A stretch of DNA of 64,000 bases, taken from Francisella sp. LA112445 (lineage in GTDB: Bacteria > Pseudomonadota > Gammaproteobacteria > Francisellales > Francisellaceae). This document shows positions 36,974 to 45,154 of the stretch, in pieces; the stretch's first letter is position 1, and every line of letters begins with the position of its first letter. A model generated the notes under the pieces. The model was not told where the DNA came from, did no database searches, and saw only the letters and a program-made list of their open reading frames with translations. The position numbers and the translations under genes were made by a program. Location of the stretch: contig NZ_CP041030.1 of assembly GCF_012224145.1 (NCBI RefSeq), positions 1,240,001 through 1,304,000 of the forward strand. Reading direction: 5' to 3'.

Positions 36974-39034
36974 TTAAATATTTGAAACCTTTTGGTGATA
37001 TTTTTTTATAATCTTATTTTTTATTTCCGTATTCTCTAGGGAACTAAAGTTTTCTAAGTAACTTTCACTTTCTACCAGGTTCCCTTCATAAAGGAATCTT
37101 AGACTATTTTTGCACTTTAAGTCTTTTGGATAGGAATTCTTTTTGATTTGATACCATGCTGATAATCTACTTATATCATCAGCTGAAACTATAAACAGAT
37201 GTTTTTTCACCCGAGTAATAGCAACATAAAATAGCCTTCTTTCTTCCTCAATAACTTCATCAGAAATCTTGGTATTCTTATCACCAAAAAAACCACCTTC
37301 AGTAACATCATGGACAACCACATAATCCCATTCAAGACCTTTAGCCCTATGCATTGACATTATCTGAATTTGATCTGGATCATTACTGTCTTGCTGATTA
37401 GATTTAAGGTAAAGATTATGCAATAGCTCAATAAACTCAACTAGTGAACTTTTTTTACTCTTTGCAAAACTAGCTATGCCATCTATGATCTGAAGCTTTG
37501 ATTTACTTGAATGAGTCTCGCCTGATACTTTAGAAATTTGTTTTTCTAAGTCTAAATTTTCTAAAATAAAGTTTATCGCACGCTCAGATTTTTTTATTCT
37601 AGTATTGTTGAAAATAGCTCTCCAACTACTTGAAACTGCTAATATATTTTTTTCTTTAAAAGGCTTATCTACTGTTTCTGTGAGATTTGCTATTAAAGTC
37701 ATAGCTTGGGAAACATCTTTAGCTATTTCTTGTGCTAATTTTTGCTTAATATCTTTTTTTAAATATAGTGATGGATAATCTAGCATTGACTTTATAAACT
37801 CAACACGCTGTTCTTCGGTATGTTTTTCAAAACCATAACCTTTATTAAACAACATCAAGTAGCCATATATTGCTTTAAAAAGATTCTCACTGAAAATATT
37901 TTTGTCAGCAACAACATTATAAGCTAAATCATTATACAAACAACTTAGCTCAAAAACTGTGGTTGAATTATACTTACGGACTAGTATCGCAATCTGATCT
38001 GCTTTTACACCACTATCAATCAAAGCCTTTAATTTTAAAACAACCTTATCACTGTTATCTAAGATACTAATATCTGTAGTTTTATCTTCTAACTTTGGAT
38101 ATGTTATGCATAAATTATTATGGCGCTTCTTATTATTAGTAATAATATTGTTTGCCATAAGAGAGACCAAATCCCCATAACGAAATGTATAAGATAATTG
38201 ATATTGTGTTACATTTTTAAAATCTTTTTTAAATCCTTCTAACATATAGTATGGTGTTGAACCAAGCCACTGATAGATAGTTTGATCCACATCTCCAACA
38301 GCCATTACATAGGTATTATCACCAACTAAACATTTTAGAAAAAATTGTTGTGCTTGATTTATATCTTGATACTCATCAATAATTATATATGAATATAAGT
38401 TATTTGCTCGAGCAACACTTGAGCTATCTTTTTCAAATAGCTTTGCTGGCAAATATATCATATCATCGTATGTAATTGCTTTTTGCTTTTCACATTCTTT
38501 ATTAAACTCAACAAAGACCTTATCTAGGAGTTTTTTCTCTTTTGCACTTAGCTCTTTTATCCTTTGGTTACTCAAAGTAAGGTCAGACTTAAGTAGTGAA
38601 ATATACTCTTTAAAACTCTCTACCCTTTCATTATCAATATCTTTGGTTATTTTAAACTCTTTTTGATATAGCTTTAACAATTTTTGAATAATGCTGTCTA
38701 CTTCATACTCTTTAAGAATCTTTTCAATCTTAAGATAGCCTGCTTTTGCAAAAGCTTGTAAAAAGCTATTACCTAACGAATGCATTGTTCGAACATTGAT
38801 TAATCTAGATATTTCAGGTCTAAGAACTCTCTTAAGCCTATTGGCAAAGTCAAGTTGGGCTGATTTATTATACATCAATACCAGTATTTTATTTGGCGCA
38901 ACTCCTTTAGATATTAAGTACTCAATTCTAGCAATAAGAGTTTGAGTTTTCCCACTACCAGCAACAGCTGAGACTAACGCATGCTTATTGATATCATGAT
39001 TGATAATTTTTTGTTGTTCAGATGTATATTGCAT
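36974..39034 (-). CDS. Second UvrD/Rep-like superfamily 1 helicase
   Basis: 686 aa. Motif I AVAGSGKTQTLIARIEYLI, Walker B YIIIDEYQDINQAQQ, AVGDVDQTIYQWLGSTPYYM, QLSYTFRYGD, and RRLFYVAITRVKKHLFI. Motif V is MHRAKGLEWDYVVVHDV. It differs from Rep at 26.5 kb (shorter N-terminal spacing, AVGDVDQ in place of the Rep VGDDDQ) and lacks a UvrD-type long C terminus. Possibly a Francisella-specific repair helicase; no nuclease domain is fused. Four-gene spacing gives no operon clue beyond a small membrane protein upstream. Confidence 0.8.
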   Translation of the reverse strand: MQYTSEQQKIINHDINKHALVSAVAGSGKTQTLIARIEYLISKGVAPNKILVLMYNKSAQLDFANRLKRVLRPEISRLINVRTMHSLGNSFLQAFAKAGYLKIEKILKEYEVDSIIQKLLKLYQKEFKITKDIDNERVESFKEYISLLKSDLTLSNQRIKELSAKEKKLLDKVFVEFNKECEKQKAITYDDMIYLPAKLFEKDSSSVARANNLYSYIIIDEYQDINQAQQFFLKCLVGDNTYVMAVGDVDQTIYQWLGSTPYYMLEGFKKDFKNVTQYQLSYTFRYGDLVSLMANNIITNNKKRHNNLCITYPKLEDKTTDISILDNSDKVVLKLKALIDSGVKADQIAILVRKYNSTTVFELSCLYNDLAYNVVADKNIFSENLFKAIYGYLMLFNKGYGFEKHTEEQRVEFIKSMLDYPSLYLKKDIKQKLAQEIAKDVSQAMTLIANLTETVDKPFKEKNILAVSSSWRAIFNNTRIKKSERAINFILENLDLEKQISKVSGETHSSKSKLQIIDGIASFAKSKKSSLVEFIELLHNLYLKSNQQDSNDPDQIQIMSMHRAKGLEWDYVVVHDVTEGGFFGDKNTKISDEVIEEERRLFYVAITRVKKHLFIVSADDISRLSAWYQIKKNSYPKDLKCKNSLRFLYEGNLVESESYLENFSSLENTEIKNKIIKKYHQKVSNI

Positions 39035-39415
39035 TTATTCTTGCGGTAACTCTTGATCTATTTTTTCGGAAGATTCTTTTTTAGGCTGAGAAAAACTTTT
39101 GTTTGTAAAGATTCTTGCAACTATATAACTAAACGTTAAAACAATCTCTTTTAGGACATTAGCAACAAATTTCACCAATACTAATACTGTAACGCCTAGA
39201 TATTTAATATAGCTAAATATATTTATACTTGCCCTTTTATCCTTAATGAATCTAAATGGTGTAAATATAAATAAAGCTAAACTAATCATAACAATATAAG
39301 AGAAAATCGACCCAAGTAGTTGTTCATACCATTGAGCAAACCTGTAAAACAAAACTATTCCAATAGCTGTCAAAATTACTAGTAATAAAAATAAAAATAA
39401 ACTTTTCTTCTTCAT
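39035..39415 (-). CDS. Small membrane protein upstream of the helicase, function unknown
   Basis: 126 aa. Start at 39415 (MKKKSLFLFLLLVIL), AGGAG about 8 nt upstream. Three hydrophobic segments (about 5-25, 33-52 and 70-92) and a charged C terminus rich in Glu/Ser/Lys (KKESSEKIDQELPQE). It abuts the helicase start (1-nt gap), so the two are co-transcribed, but a functional link is not evident. Confidence 0.6.
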   Translation of the reverse strand: MKKKSLFLFLLLVILTAIGIVLFYRFAQWYEQLLGSIFSYIVMISLALFIFTPFRFIKDKRASINIFSYIKYLGVTVLVLVKFVANVLKEIVLTFSYIVARIFTNKSFSQPKKESSEKIDQELPQE

Positions 39416-39524
39416 AGTCATTACTCCTAAAATCTTAAGTTGAGATAATGATACCATTATTTTATTATAACTTGTGTTATAATCTTAGATCAAAATTATA
39501 GAACTTAAAACTAATTTAAATAAT

Positions 39525-39860
39525 ATGACTACAGACCAAAGATTACATATTGTGACAGAAGCACTAGATGATCTAAAAGGATTAGACATCCAAACTATCG
39601 ATGTAGAACATCTAACAGATATGATGGACAAAGTTGTAATTTGTACAGCTTCATCAACTACTCATGCTAAGGCTCTATCAAAAAATCTTGAACAAGAACT
39701 TAAGAAAAACAAAGTCTCTATCTTAGGTATCGAAGGTGATAATAAATCTGACTGGATCTTAGTGGATACTGGAGACATTGTAGCTCATATAATGCTTGAA
39801 GAAACTAGAAATCTATATGCATTAGAAAAACTTTGGGACATCAAACGTACTGACAGCTAA
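39525..39860 (+). CDS. rsfS: Ribosomal silencing factor RsfS
   Basis: 111 aa with the complete RsfS/Iojap fold: ALDDLKGLDIQTIDVEHLTDMMDKVVICTASSTTHAKAL, DWILVDTGDIVAHIMLEETRNLYALEKLW. Binds L14 on the 50S subunit and blocks subunit joining in starvation. Two nt before queG, so co-transcribed. Confidence 0.93.
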   Translation: MTTDQRLHIVTEALDDLKGLDIQTIDVEHLTDMMDKVVICTASSTTHAKALSKNLEQELKKNKVSILGIEGDNKSDWILVDTGDIVAHIMLEETRNLYALEKLWDIKRTDS

Positions 39861-39862
39861 TT

Positions 39863-40966
39863 ATGAAGCTTAAGCTTTCTTTACAACAGTGGCAGAAAGT
39901 TAAAGACTACGCCCTTAACGAGCTAAACTTATCATCAATCTCAAGAGCTGACTGTGATCTTTCTGAATATATACCATACTATAATCAATGGATAGAAAAG
40001 GGATACCATGCAGATCTTGATTACATGGTTAAGCATGGTTCAAAAAGATATATCCCTGATGAACTAGTTCCTGGCACAAACAGTGTTATTGTTGCTACGT
40101 TAAACTATCTTAATCGACCAGTATCAATAAAATCTGAAGTCAAAAAACTAAGAACAACAGATGATATTGCTGATATTTCAATATATGCTCATGGTCGAGA
40201 CTATCATAAAGTAATGAAGAAGAAGTTACAAAGATTAGGGCAATATATTGATGATCTAACCGGTGGACATCAATTTAGAGTATTTACAGATAGTGCCCCT
40301 GTATTAGAAAGACCTCTAGCTGAAAAAGCTGGACTTGGTTGGCAAGGTAAAAGCTCGATGTTAATGAACAAAACTCAAGGATCATTCTTTTTTATTGGTG
40401 TTATATATAGCAATTTAGATCTATCTAAACTTCCTAACCAAGCTAAACACGTTGACTCATGTGGAAAGTGCCAAGCATGTATCAAGCTTTGCCCTACAGG
40501 TGCTATACAACCAGGAAAAATGATTGATTCTCGAAAATGTGTATCCTATTTAACAATTGAAAATAAAAATGCTATACCATTAGAGCTTAGAGATAAAATA
40601 GGAACTAGAATATATGGCTGTGATGATTGTCAACTAGTTTGCCCATTTAATGATGATGCGCCGACAACAACTGAAAAAGATTTTCAACAAAGAGATTTTT
40701 TAGTGAACAAACCTTTACTAGAGCTATTTGCATGGACAAAAGATGATTTTGATAAATATACTCAAGGATCTGCCATTCGTAGGATAGGCTATGATGCTTG
40801 GATGAGAAATATAGCCATAGCAATAGGAAATTCACCATATAATGAGAGAAATATTCAAGCTTTGATAGCTAAAAAAGATGATTTTAGAAACAACCCTCTA
40901 TTATTAGAGCATATTAGCTGGGCGATAAACAAACAACAAAGATTAGCTCAAAAAGAACATAAATGA
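39863..40966 (+). CDS. queG: Epoxyqueuosine reductase QueG
   Basis: 367 aa cobalamin-dependent reductase with two [4Fe-4S] clusters: CGKCQACIKLCPTGAI and YGCDDCQLVCPFN. N-terminal block ISRADCDLSEYIPYYNQWIEKGYHADLDYM is typical, as is GLGWQGKSSMLMNKTQGSFFFIGVIY. Final step of queuosine synthesis in tRNA anticodons. The C-terminal HEAT-like extension is retained. Confidence 0.93.
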   Translation: MKLKLSLQQWQKVKDYALNELNLSSISRADCDLSEYIPYYNQWIEKGYHADLDYMVKHGSKRYIPDELVPGTNSVIVATLNYLNRPVSIKSEVKKLRTTDDIADISIYAHGRDYHKVMKKKLQRLGQYIDDLTGGHQFRVFTDSAPVLERPLAEKAGLGWQGKSSMLMNKTQGSFFFIGVIYSNLDLSKLPNQAKHVDSCGKCQACIKLCPTGAIQPGKMIDSRKCVSYLTIENKNAIPLELRDKIGTRIYGCDDCQLVCPFNDDAPTTTEKDFQQRDFLVNKPLLELFAWTKDDFDKYTQGSAIRRIGYDAWMRNIAIAIGNSPYNERNIQALIAKKDDFRNNPLLLEHISWAINKQQRLAQKEHK

Positions 40967-41036
40967 TTGTGATTTATGTATTGTTTGTTAGAATTGCTAG
41001 AGAATACTTTTATAAAAACAAAGGAGAATTTGAATA

Positions 41037-41333
41037 ATGAAATTAACTAAGACTCTACTTGTAGCTCCATTAGTAGCTGGAGCTTTAATTAGTTCTAGTT
41101 TTGCAGCAACAGATACAAAATCTAACATAAGTTACTCAGTTGGATATACTATGGGTAAAACTTTACAAGCTCAAATGCAACAAAACAATGTAACTGCTGA
41201 TAGCCAACAAGTTGTTGATGGCCTAAAAGATGGTATTAATGCTAAAAAACCTAAACTTACTCCTGAACAAATGCAAACTGCCATGATGGATTTTCAAAAA
41301 CAAGCTATGGCTGCACAAAAAAACTCAAAGTAA
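41037..41333 (+). CDS. fipA: FipA: exported FKBP N-terminal-domain protein
   Basis: 98 aa. Signal peptide MKLTKTLLVAPLVAGALISS followed by SFA; the mature part is just an FKBP_N dimerisation-type domain (TKSNISYSVGYTMGKTLQAQMQQNN, then VVDGLKDGINAKKPKLTPEQMQTAM) with no isomerase domain. In Francisella fipA precedes fipB, a virulence disulphide oxidoreductase, and aids FipB function. Here the two are 26 nt apart. Assigned from this arrangement and the FKBP_N similarity shared with FipB. Confidence 0.85.
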   Translation: MKLTKTLLVAPLVAGALISSSFAATDTKSNISYSVGYTMGKTLQAQMQQNNVTADSQQVVDGLKDGINAKKPKLTPEQMQTAMMDFQKQAMAAQKNSK

Positions 41334-41358
41334 GTGACTGAAGCTAAAGGAGTAAAAA

Positions 41359-42390
41359 ATGACTAAGAAAAAACTTTTAAAAGCATTAGCTGTAGCAGCT
41401 ATTACAACTAGCTTAGTTGCTTGTTCTAATAGTGGTAGTGATGATAGTTCTTCAACTACTAGTGCTAGCACAAACTCAGGTTCTACAGTAGCTGCAACTC
41501 AAAAGACAACTGATACAACTAGTGATAATGTTAAATCTAACGCTAGCTATACTATTGGTTATGGTATGGGTTCTAGTATTGCTCAAGATCCAAATCTAAA
41601 AAGCTATGGCATATACAAAGATAGAGTAGTTGCTGGATTTGAAGATGCGATGAACTCTAAGAAGCCCGAAATCTCTGAGCAAGAGATAAAAGACAATATG
41701 GATTCACTTCGTCAAACAATGATGACGGAGATGAGCCAAAAAAGAGTAGCTAGCTTCCTTAAAGTTAAAGATACTATGTATAACTCAGACTTAACACCTA
41801 AATCAGATGTTAAGAATCCTAATGTTGTGATATATGAATTCTTTGACTATCAGTGTATGTACTGCTCAAAAGTTGCTCCTGAGATTGAGAAAATCATGAA
41901 AGATAATAAAGATGTTCAAGTTGTCTTTGGTGAGTTCCCTATCTTTGGTCAAAGAGCTCCTGCATCAGAATATGCTGCAGAAGTTGGAACAGCTATATAC
42001 AAATTATATGGTGCTGATGCTTATGTTAAGTATCATAATGGTATATTTGCTACAGGTGAAGATGAAGGTAAACTAACTGATTCAACTGTAAATAAAGTAG
42101 CTACACAAGCTGGTGCTAAGATTGATGCTGTTAAGAAAGCTATTAAAGATGATAAGATAGCAGCTCATGTAAAATCCACTTTAGAAATGGGCTTTAAAGA
42201 CCTTAATATTCAAGGGACTCCTTTCTTAGTAGTTGCTCCACTTAAAGGTGCTAATGCTGATAACACTACTGTAATAGGTGGTTATACAAGCGCTGCTAAT
42301 ATCCAACAAGCAGTAAACAAAGCTAAAGCTAGCGATAAAGCCCCTGCAATAGCAGCGCCTAAAGCTACTACTTCAGCGCAATCTAAATAA
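41359..42390 (+). CDS. fipB: FipB: DsbA-like lipoprotein oxidoreductase/isomerase
   Basis: 343 aa lipoprotein (lipobox LVAC, Cys about 22), a Ser/Thr-rich linker, an FKBP_N-like dimerisation domain (about 60-115, NASYTIGYGMGSSIAQDPNL), and a DsbA/Com1-type thioredoxin domain with active site QCMYCSK (CMYC) and the cis-Pro in IQGTPFLVV. Forms and isomerises disulphides in exported virulence proteins; in F. tularensis it is a virulence factor. The C-terminal tail is Ala/Lys-rich. Followed by an MFS transporter as in other Francisella. Confidence 0.93.
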   Translation: MTKKKLLKALAVAAITTSLVACSNSGSDDSSSTTSASTNSGSTVAATQKTTDTTSDNVKSNASYTIGYGMGSSIAQDPNLKSYGIYKDRVVAGFEDAMNSKKPEISEQEIKDNMDSLRQTMMTEMSQKRVASFLKVKDTMYNSDLTPKSDVKNPNVVIYEFFDYQCMYCSKVAPEIEKIMKDNKDVQVVFGEFPIFGQRAPASEYAAEVGTAIYKLYGADAYVKYHNGIFATGEDEGKLTDSTVNKVATQAGAKIDAVKKAIKDDKIAAHVKSTLEMGFKDLNIQGTPFLVVAPLKGANADNTTVIGGYTSAANIQQAVNKAKASDKAPAIAAPKATTSAQSK

Positions 42391-42495
42391 TTCTAAAACT
42401 ATCTAATATTTAATTTTCTAAGAGCATAAATTAGAACTATAAAGCAAATTTATTTGTTATAATATGATCTCTCATTAATAATCTTAATTTCTAAA

Positions 42496-43695
42496 ATGTT
42501 TCAATTAAGAAAAGGTAGTAAATACCTTGTTTTCTTTGTGGTAATCTTTGTTGCATTACCTCCTTTTGCTATTGATACTTATATTCCTGCATTTGGAAGT
42601 ATTAGCAACTTCTTTCAAGTAAACGTAAGTATTCTATCTATTACAATCTCAACTTATCTTATTGGCTTTGGTGTCGGCATGGTTTTCTGGGGAGCTCTAT
42701 CAGATAGATTCGGCCGAAAAAACATTCTTATCATTGGCATGCTCATATATGTTTTAAGTACTATACTATGCTCATTTACCCATGATTTTAATACACTAGT
42801 ATTTATGAGATTTCTGCAAGGTTTAGGAGATTCTCCTGCAGCTGTTGCAGCATCAGCAATATTAAAAGACTGTTACCGAGGGCAAAAACTTATAAAAATG
42901 ATGGCTACAATGGCTATGATATTTATGATCGCTCCAATAGTTGCTCCTATTGTTGGTAGTTTAATTATTTTCACAACTGGAAGGTGGCAAGATATTTTCC
43001 ACTTTCTAACAATTTATGGAATTATACTACTTTTAATAACCTTGATAATCCCTGAGACACTTATATCATATAATAGATCTAAAAATATACTATCTAGCTT
43101 TAGTGTCTATTTTAAACACTTACTAAATATTCCATTTATGGCAGCATGTTTAGTCGGTGGACTTTGTTTTGGAGCATTTTTTAGTTTTATTAGCTCATCA
43201 TCAAACTTAATCATAGAGTACTTTAAGCTTGGGTATACTCAGTATTGTATACTTTTTGCCTTAAATATTCTTGGGATCTTATTCGCTAGTTATTATATAA
43301 GAAGAAAAGTAACTTCTTCTAATCAAAGATATTTCATATTTGCTAGTTATATATCTGCAGTTGTGATTATAACTGTAAATATTTTAGCTTCAGAGTTTTT
43401 TGAAAACATCTACTTATTTATTATTTTAAATACTCTTGCAACAGCTAGTATTTCTCTAATAAACCTAATCACATCAACAAAAGCTATCGATATATTAAAA
43501 GAAGGTTTTGGGGCTGGAAATGCTATTATTAGACTTACAAGATTTATTGCAGGAGGAGTTGCAGGATTTCTTCTAAGCTTTTTATCAATATCAGATTTGA
43601 TGGTAGACATTCCTGCACAACAACTAGGCTTTATAATTTTATCTATACTTATCTTTATGATGATTAAAAATAGATTATTTCCAGTAAAGGCTTAA
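42496..43695 (+). CDS. MFS drug-efflux-type transporter (Bcr/CflA-like)
   Basis: 399 aa with 12 predicted helices. First helix ending ALPPFAIDTYIPAF; the motif A loop GMVFWGALSDRFGRKNILIIGM lies between helices 2 and 3, the MFS drug/H+ antiporter hallmark, and FMRFLQGLGDSPAAV follows. Drug or metabolite exporter of unknown substrate. Downstream of fipB, with a 105-nt gap that makes a separate promoter possible. Stop codons of this and the convergent msr gene abut. Confidence 0.88.
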   Translation: MFQLRKGSKYLVFFVVIFVALPPFAIDTYIPAFGSISNFFQVNVSILSITISTYLIGFGVGMVFWGALSDRFGRKNILIIGMLIYVLSTILCSFTHDFNTLVFMRFLQGLGDSPAAVAASAILKDCYRGQKLIKMMATMAMIFMIAPIVAPIVGSLIIFTTGRWQDIFHFLTIYGIILLLITLIIPETLISYNRSKNILSSFSVYFKHLLNIPFMAACLVGGLCFGAFFSFISSSSNLIIEYFKLGYTQYCILFALNILGILFASYYIRRKVTSSNQRYFIFASYISAVVIITVNILASEFFENIYLFIILNTLATASISLINLITSTKAIDILKEGFGAGNAIIRLTRFIAGGVAGFLLSFLSISDLMVDIPAQQLGFIILSILIFMMIKNRLFPVKA

Positions 43696-44550
43696 TTAAA
43701 ATATTTTTTTATGTGTATGACAGTAAGGCAATGTCCCTTGCTTCATATAGTAATCTAAATGATAATCTTCTGCTACATAATAAGGCTTCATCTGTCTAAC
43801 CTCTGTAGCCACTTTATATCCTTTTTGGATTAGAGTGTCCTTGATATTTTCTGCAATTTGTTTTTGCTTATTATCATAATAGAATATTGCTGATTTATAT
43901 TGCTCACCGATATCTGGACCTTGACCATCAGCTTGCTCAAAATCATGAATTTCAAAGAAATATTTTAATAAAGAGTCTAGAGTAAGTTTTGACTTATCAA
44001 AAATTATCCTAACAACTTCTAGATAACCTGTATCACCATTACATACTTGTTTATAGTTTGGATACGGTTGATCTCCACCACAATAACCTGATTCAGCAAA
44101 TAAAACTCCATCAAGTTTTTTCATATAGTACTCAACACCCCAAAAGCATCCTGCTGCAACTATTATTTCTTCAGTTTCACCAAAATTTTCACTCGCTATA
44201 AAATCAACAGAAGCTGAATTTACACAATAACGCGTATTTAGCTTTGTATAGCCTTCACCATGGAAAATATGCCCTAAATGTCCATCACAAGTATTACACA
44301 ATATTTCTGTCCTTCTACCATCTGCATCAGGAAGCTCTTTGACATTATTATCTATATGAATATCATAACTAGGCCAACCACAAGTTGATATAAACTTACT
44401 ATCAGCTTTAAATAAAGGAGTGGCACAATTTCTGCAGATGTATACACCCTTTTGATCTAAATCATTATATCTACCTGTAAATGGTTGCTCTGTATCTTTA
44501 TTTATTATAATTGCGTACTCTTTTGGAGTTAAACTTTTTGTCTTAAACAC
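43696..44550 (-). CDS. msrBA: MsrB-MsrA fusion methionine sulfoxide reductase
   Basis: 284 aa with both domains, MsrB first. MsrB (about 1-120) has zinc Cys pairs YICRNCATPLF and LCNTCDGHLGHIF, and the catalytic Cys in RYCVNSASVDF. MsrA (about 128-284) has GCFWGVEYYMKKLDGV and SGYCGGDQPYPNYKQVCNGDTGY. Together they reduce both R- and S-methionine sulfoxides in the same polypeptide. The order B-A rather than A-B is less common. No signal peptide, so cytosolic. Confidence 0.93.
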   Translation of the reverse strand: MFKTKSLTPKEYAIIINKDTEQPFTGRYNDLDQKGVYICRNCATPLFKADSKFISTCGWPSYDIHIDNNVKELPDADGRRTEILCNTCDGHLGHIFHGEGYTKLNTRYCVNSASVDFIASENFGETEEIIVAAGCFWGVEYYMKKLDGVLFAESGYCGGDQPYPNYKQVCNGDTGYLEVVRIIFDKSKLTLDSLLKYFFEIHDFEQADGQGPDIGEQYKSAIFYYDNKQKQIAENIKDTLIQKGYKVATEVRQMKPYYVAEDYHLDYYMKQGTLPYCHTHKKIF

Positions 44551-44674
44551 TCTAACACCTCTATGTATTAAATATTGTTAATAATTATTATATAAACTTT
44601 TGAAAAAGTATATTCTAATCTACAATATTTAGATGATATTAGTAGATATTTTGTAGCAAATATAGGAGTAAAAA

Positions 44675-45154
44675 ATGAACAATAATATAAAGCTAAAAGA
44701 TTACATATCATTGGCTATATTTATAATTGTAATTCTAGGAGTTGGCATGCTAGTTGGGGCCCTAACAGCTCATAATATACCAACCTGGTTTGTTCATCTA
44801 AATAGTCCTTCTTTTGCTCCACCTAATTGGGTATTTGCGCCAGTATGGAGCATTTTATATATTATGATCGCTATCTCAGGATGGTTAGTATTTTTGAAAG
44901 GACAACTCAAAGAAAAGGTTTTTATTGTTTATGCTATCCAGTTAGGACTTAACTTCTTATGGAGTTTTGTCTTTTTCTGCTGGCATCAGCTAGATTTAGC
45001 ATTACTAGAAATGACTATATTGTGGATTTTTCTAGCTTGGAATATAAAAATATTTAGCAATATTAGTAAAACGGCTGGATATTTACTTATGCCTTATCTT
45101 GTCTGGATAAGCTTTGCTTGGATACTAAACCTTAGTTATGCAGCTATTAATTAA
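44675..45154 (+). CDS. tspO: TspO/MBR family tryptophan-rich protein
   Basis: 159 aa, five membrane helices. TspO hallmarks: SPSFAPPNWVFAPVWSILYIMIAISGWLVF, NFLWSFVFF and YLLMPYLVWISFAWILN. Binds porphyrins/tetrapyrroles and may guard against photo-oxidative or heme-related stress. Convergent with and overlapping the BCCT transporter by 8 nt (TTAATTAA). Confidence 0.9.
   Translation: MNNNIKLKDYISLAIFIIVILGVGMLVGALTAHNIPTWFVHLNSPSFAPPNWVFAPVWSILYIMIAISGWLVFLKGQLKEKVFIVYAIQLGLNFLWSFVFFCWHQLDLALLEMTILWIFLAWNIKIFSNISKTAGYLLMPYLVWISFAWILNLSYAAIN

Noticed and set aside
41359-42390. Idea that FipB is the lipoprotein silenced by Cas9/scaRNA in F. novicida
   Set aside because: The known target is a different lipoprotein gene (FTN_1103). 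Similar locus numbers (FTT1103 for FipB) come from another strain's numbering.
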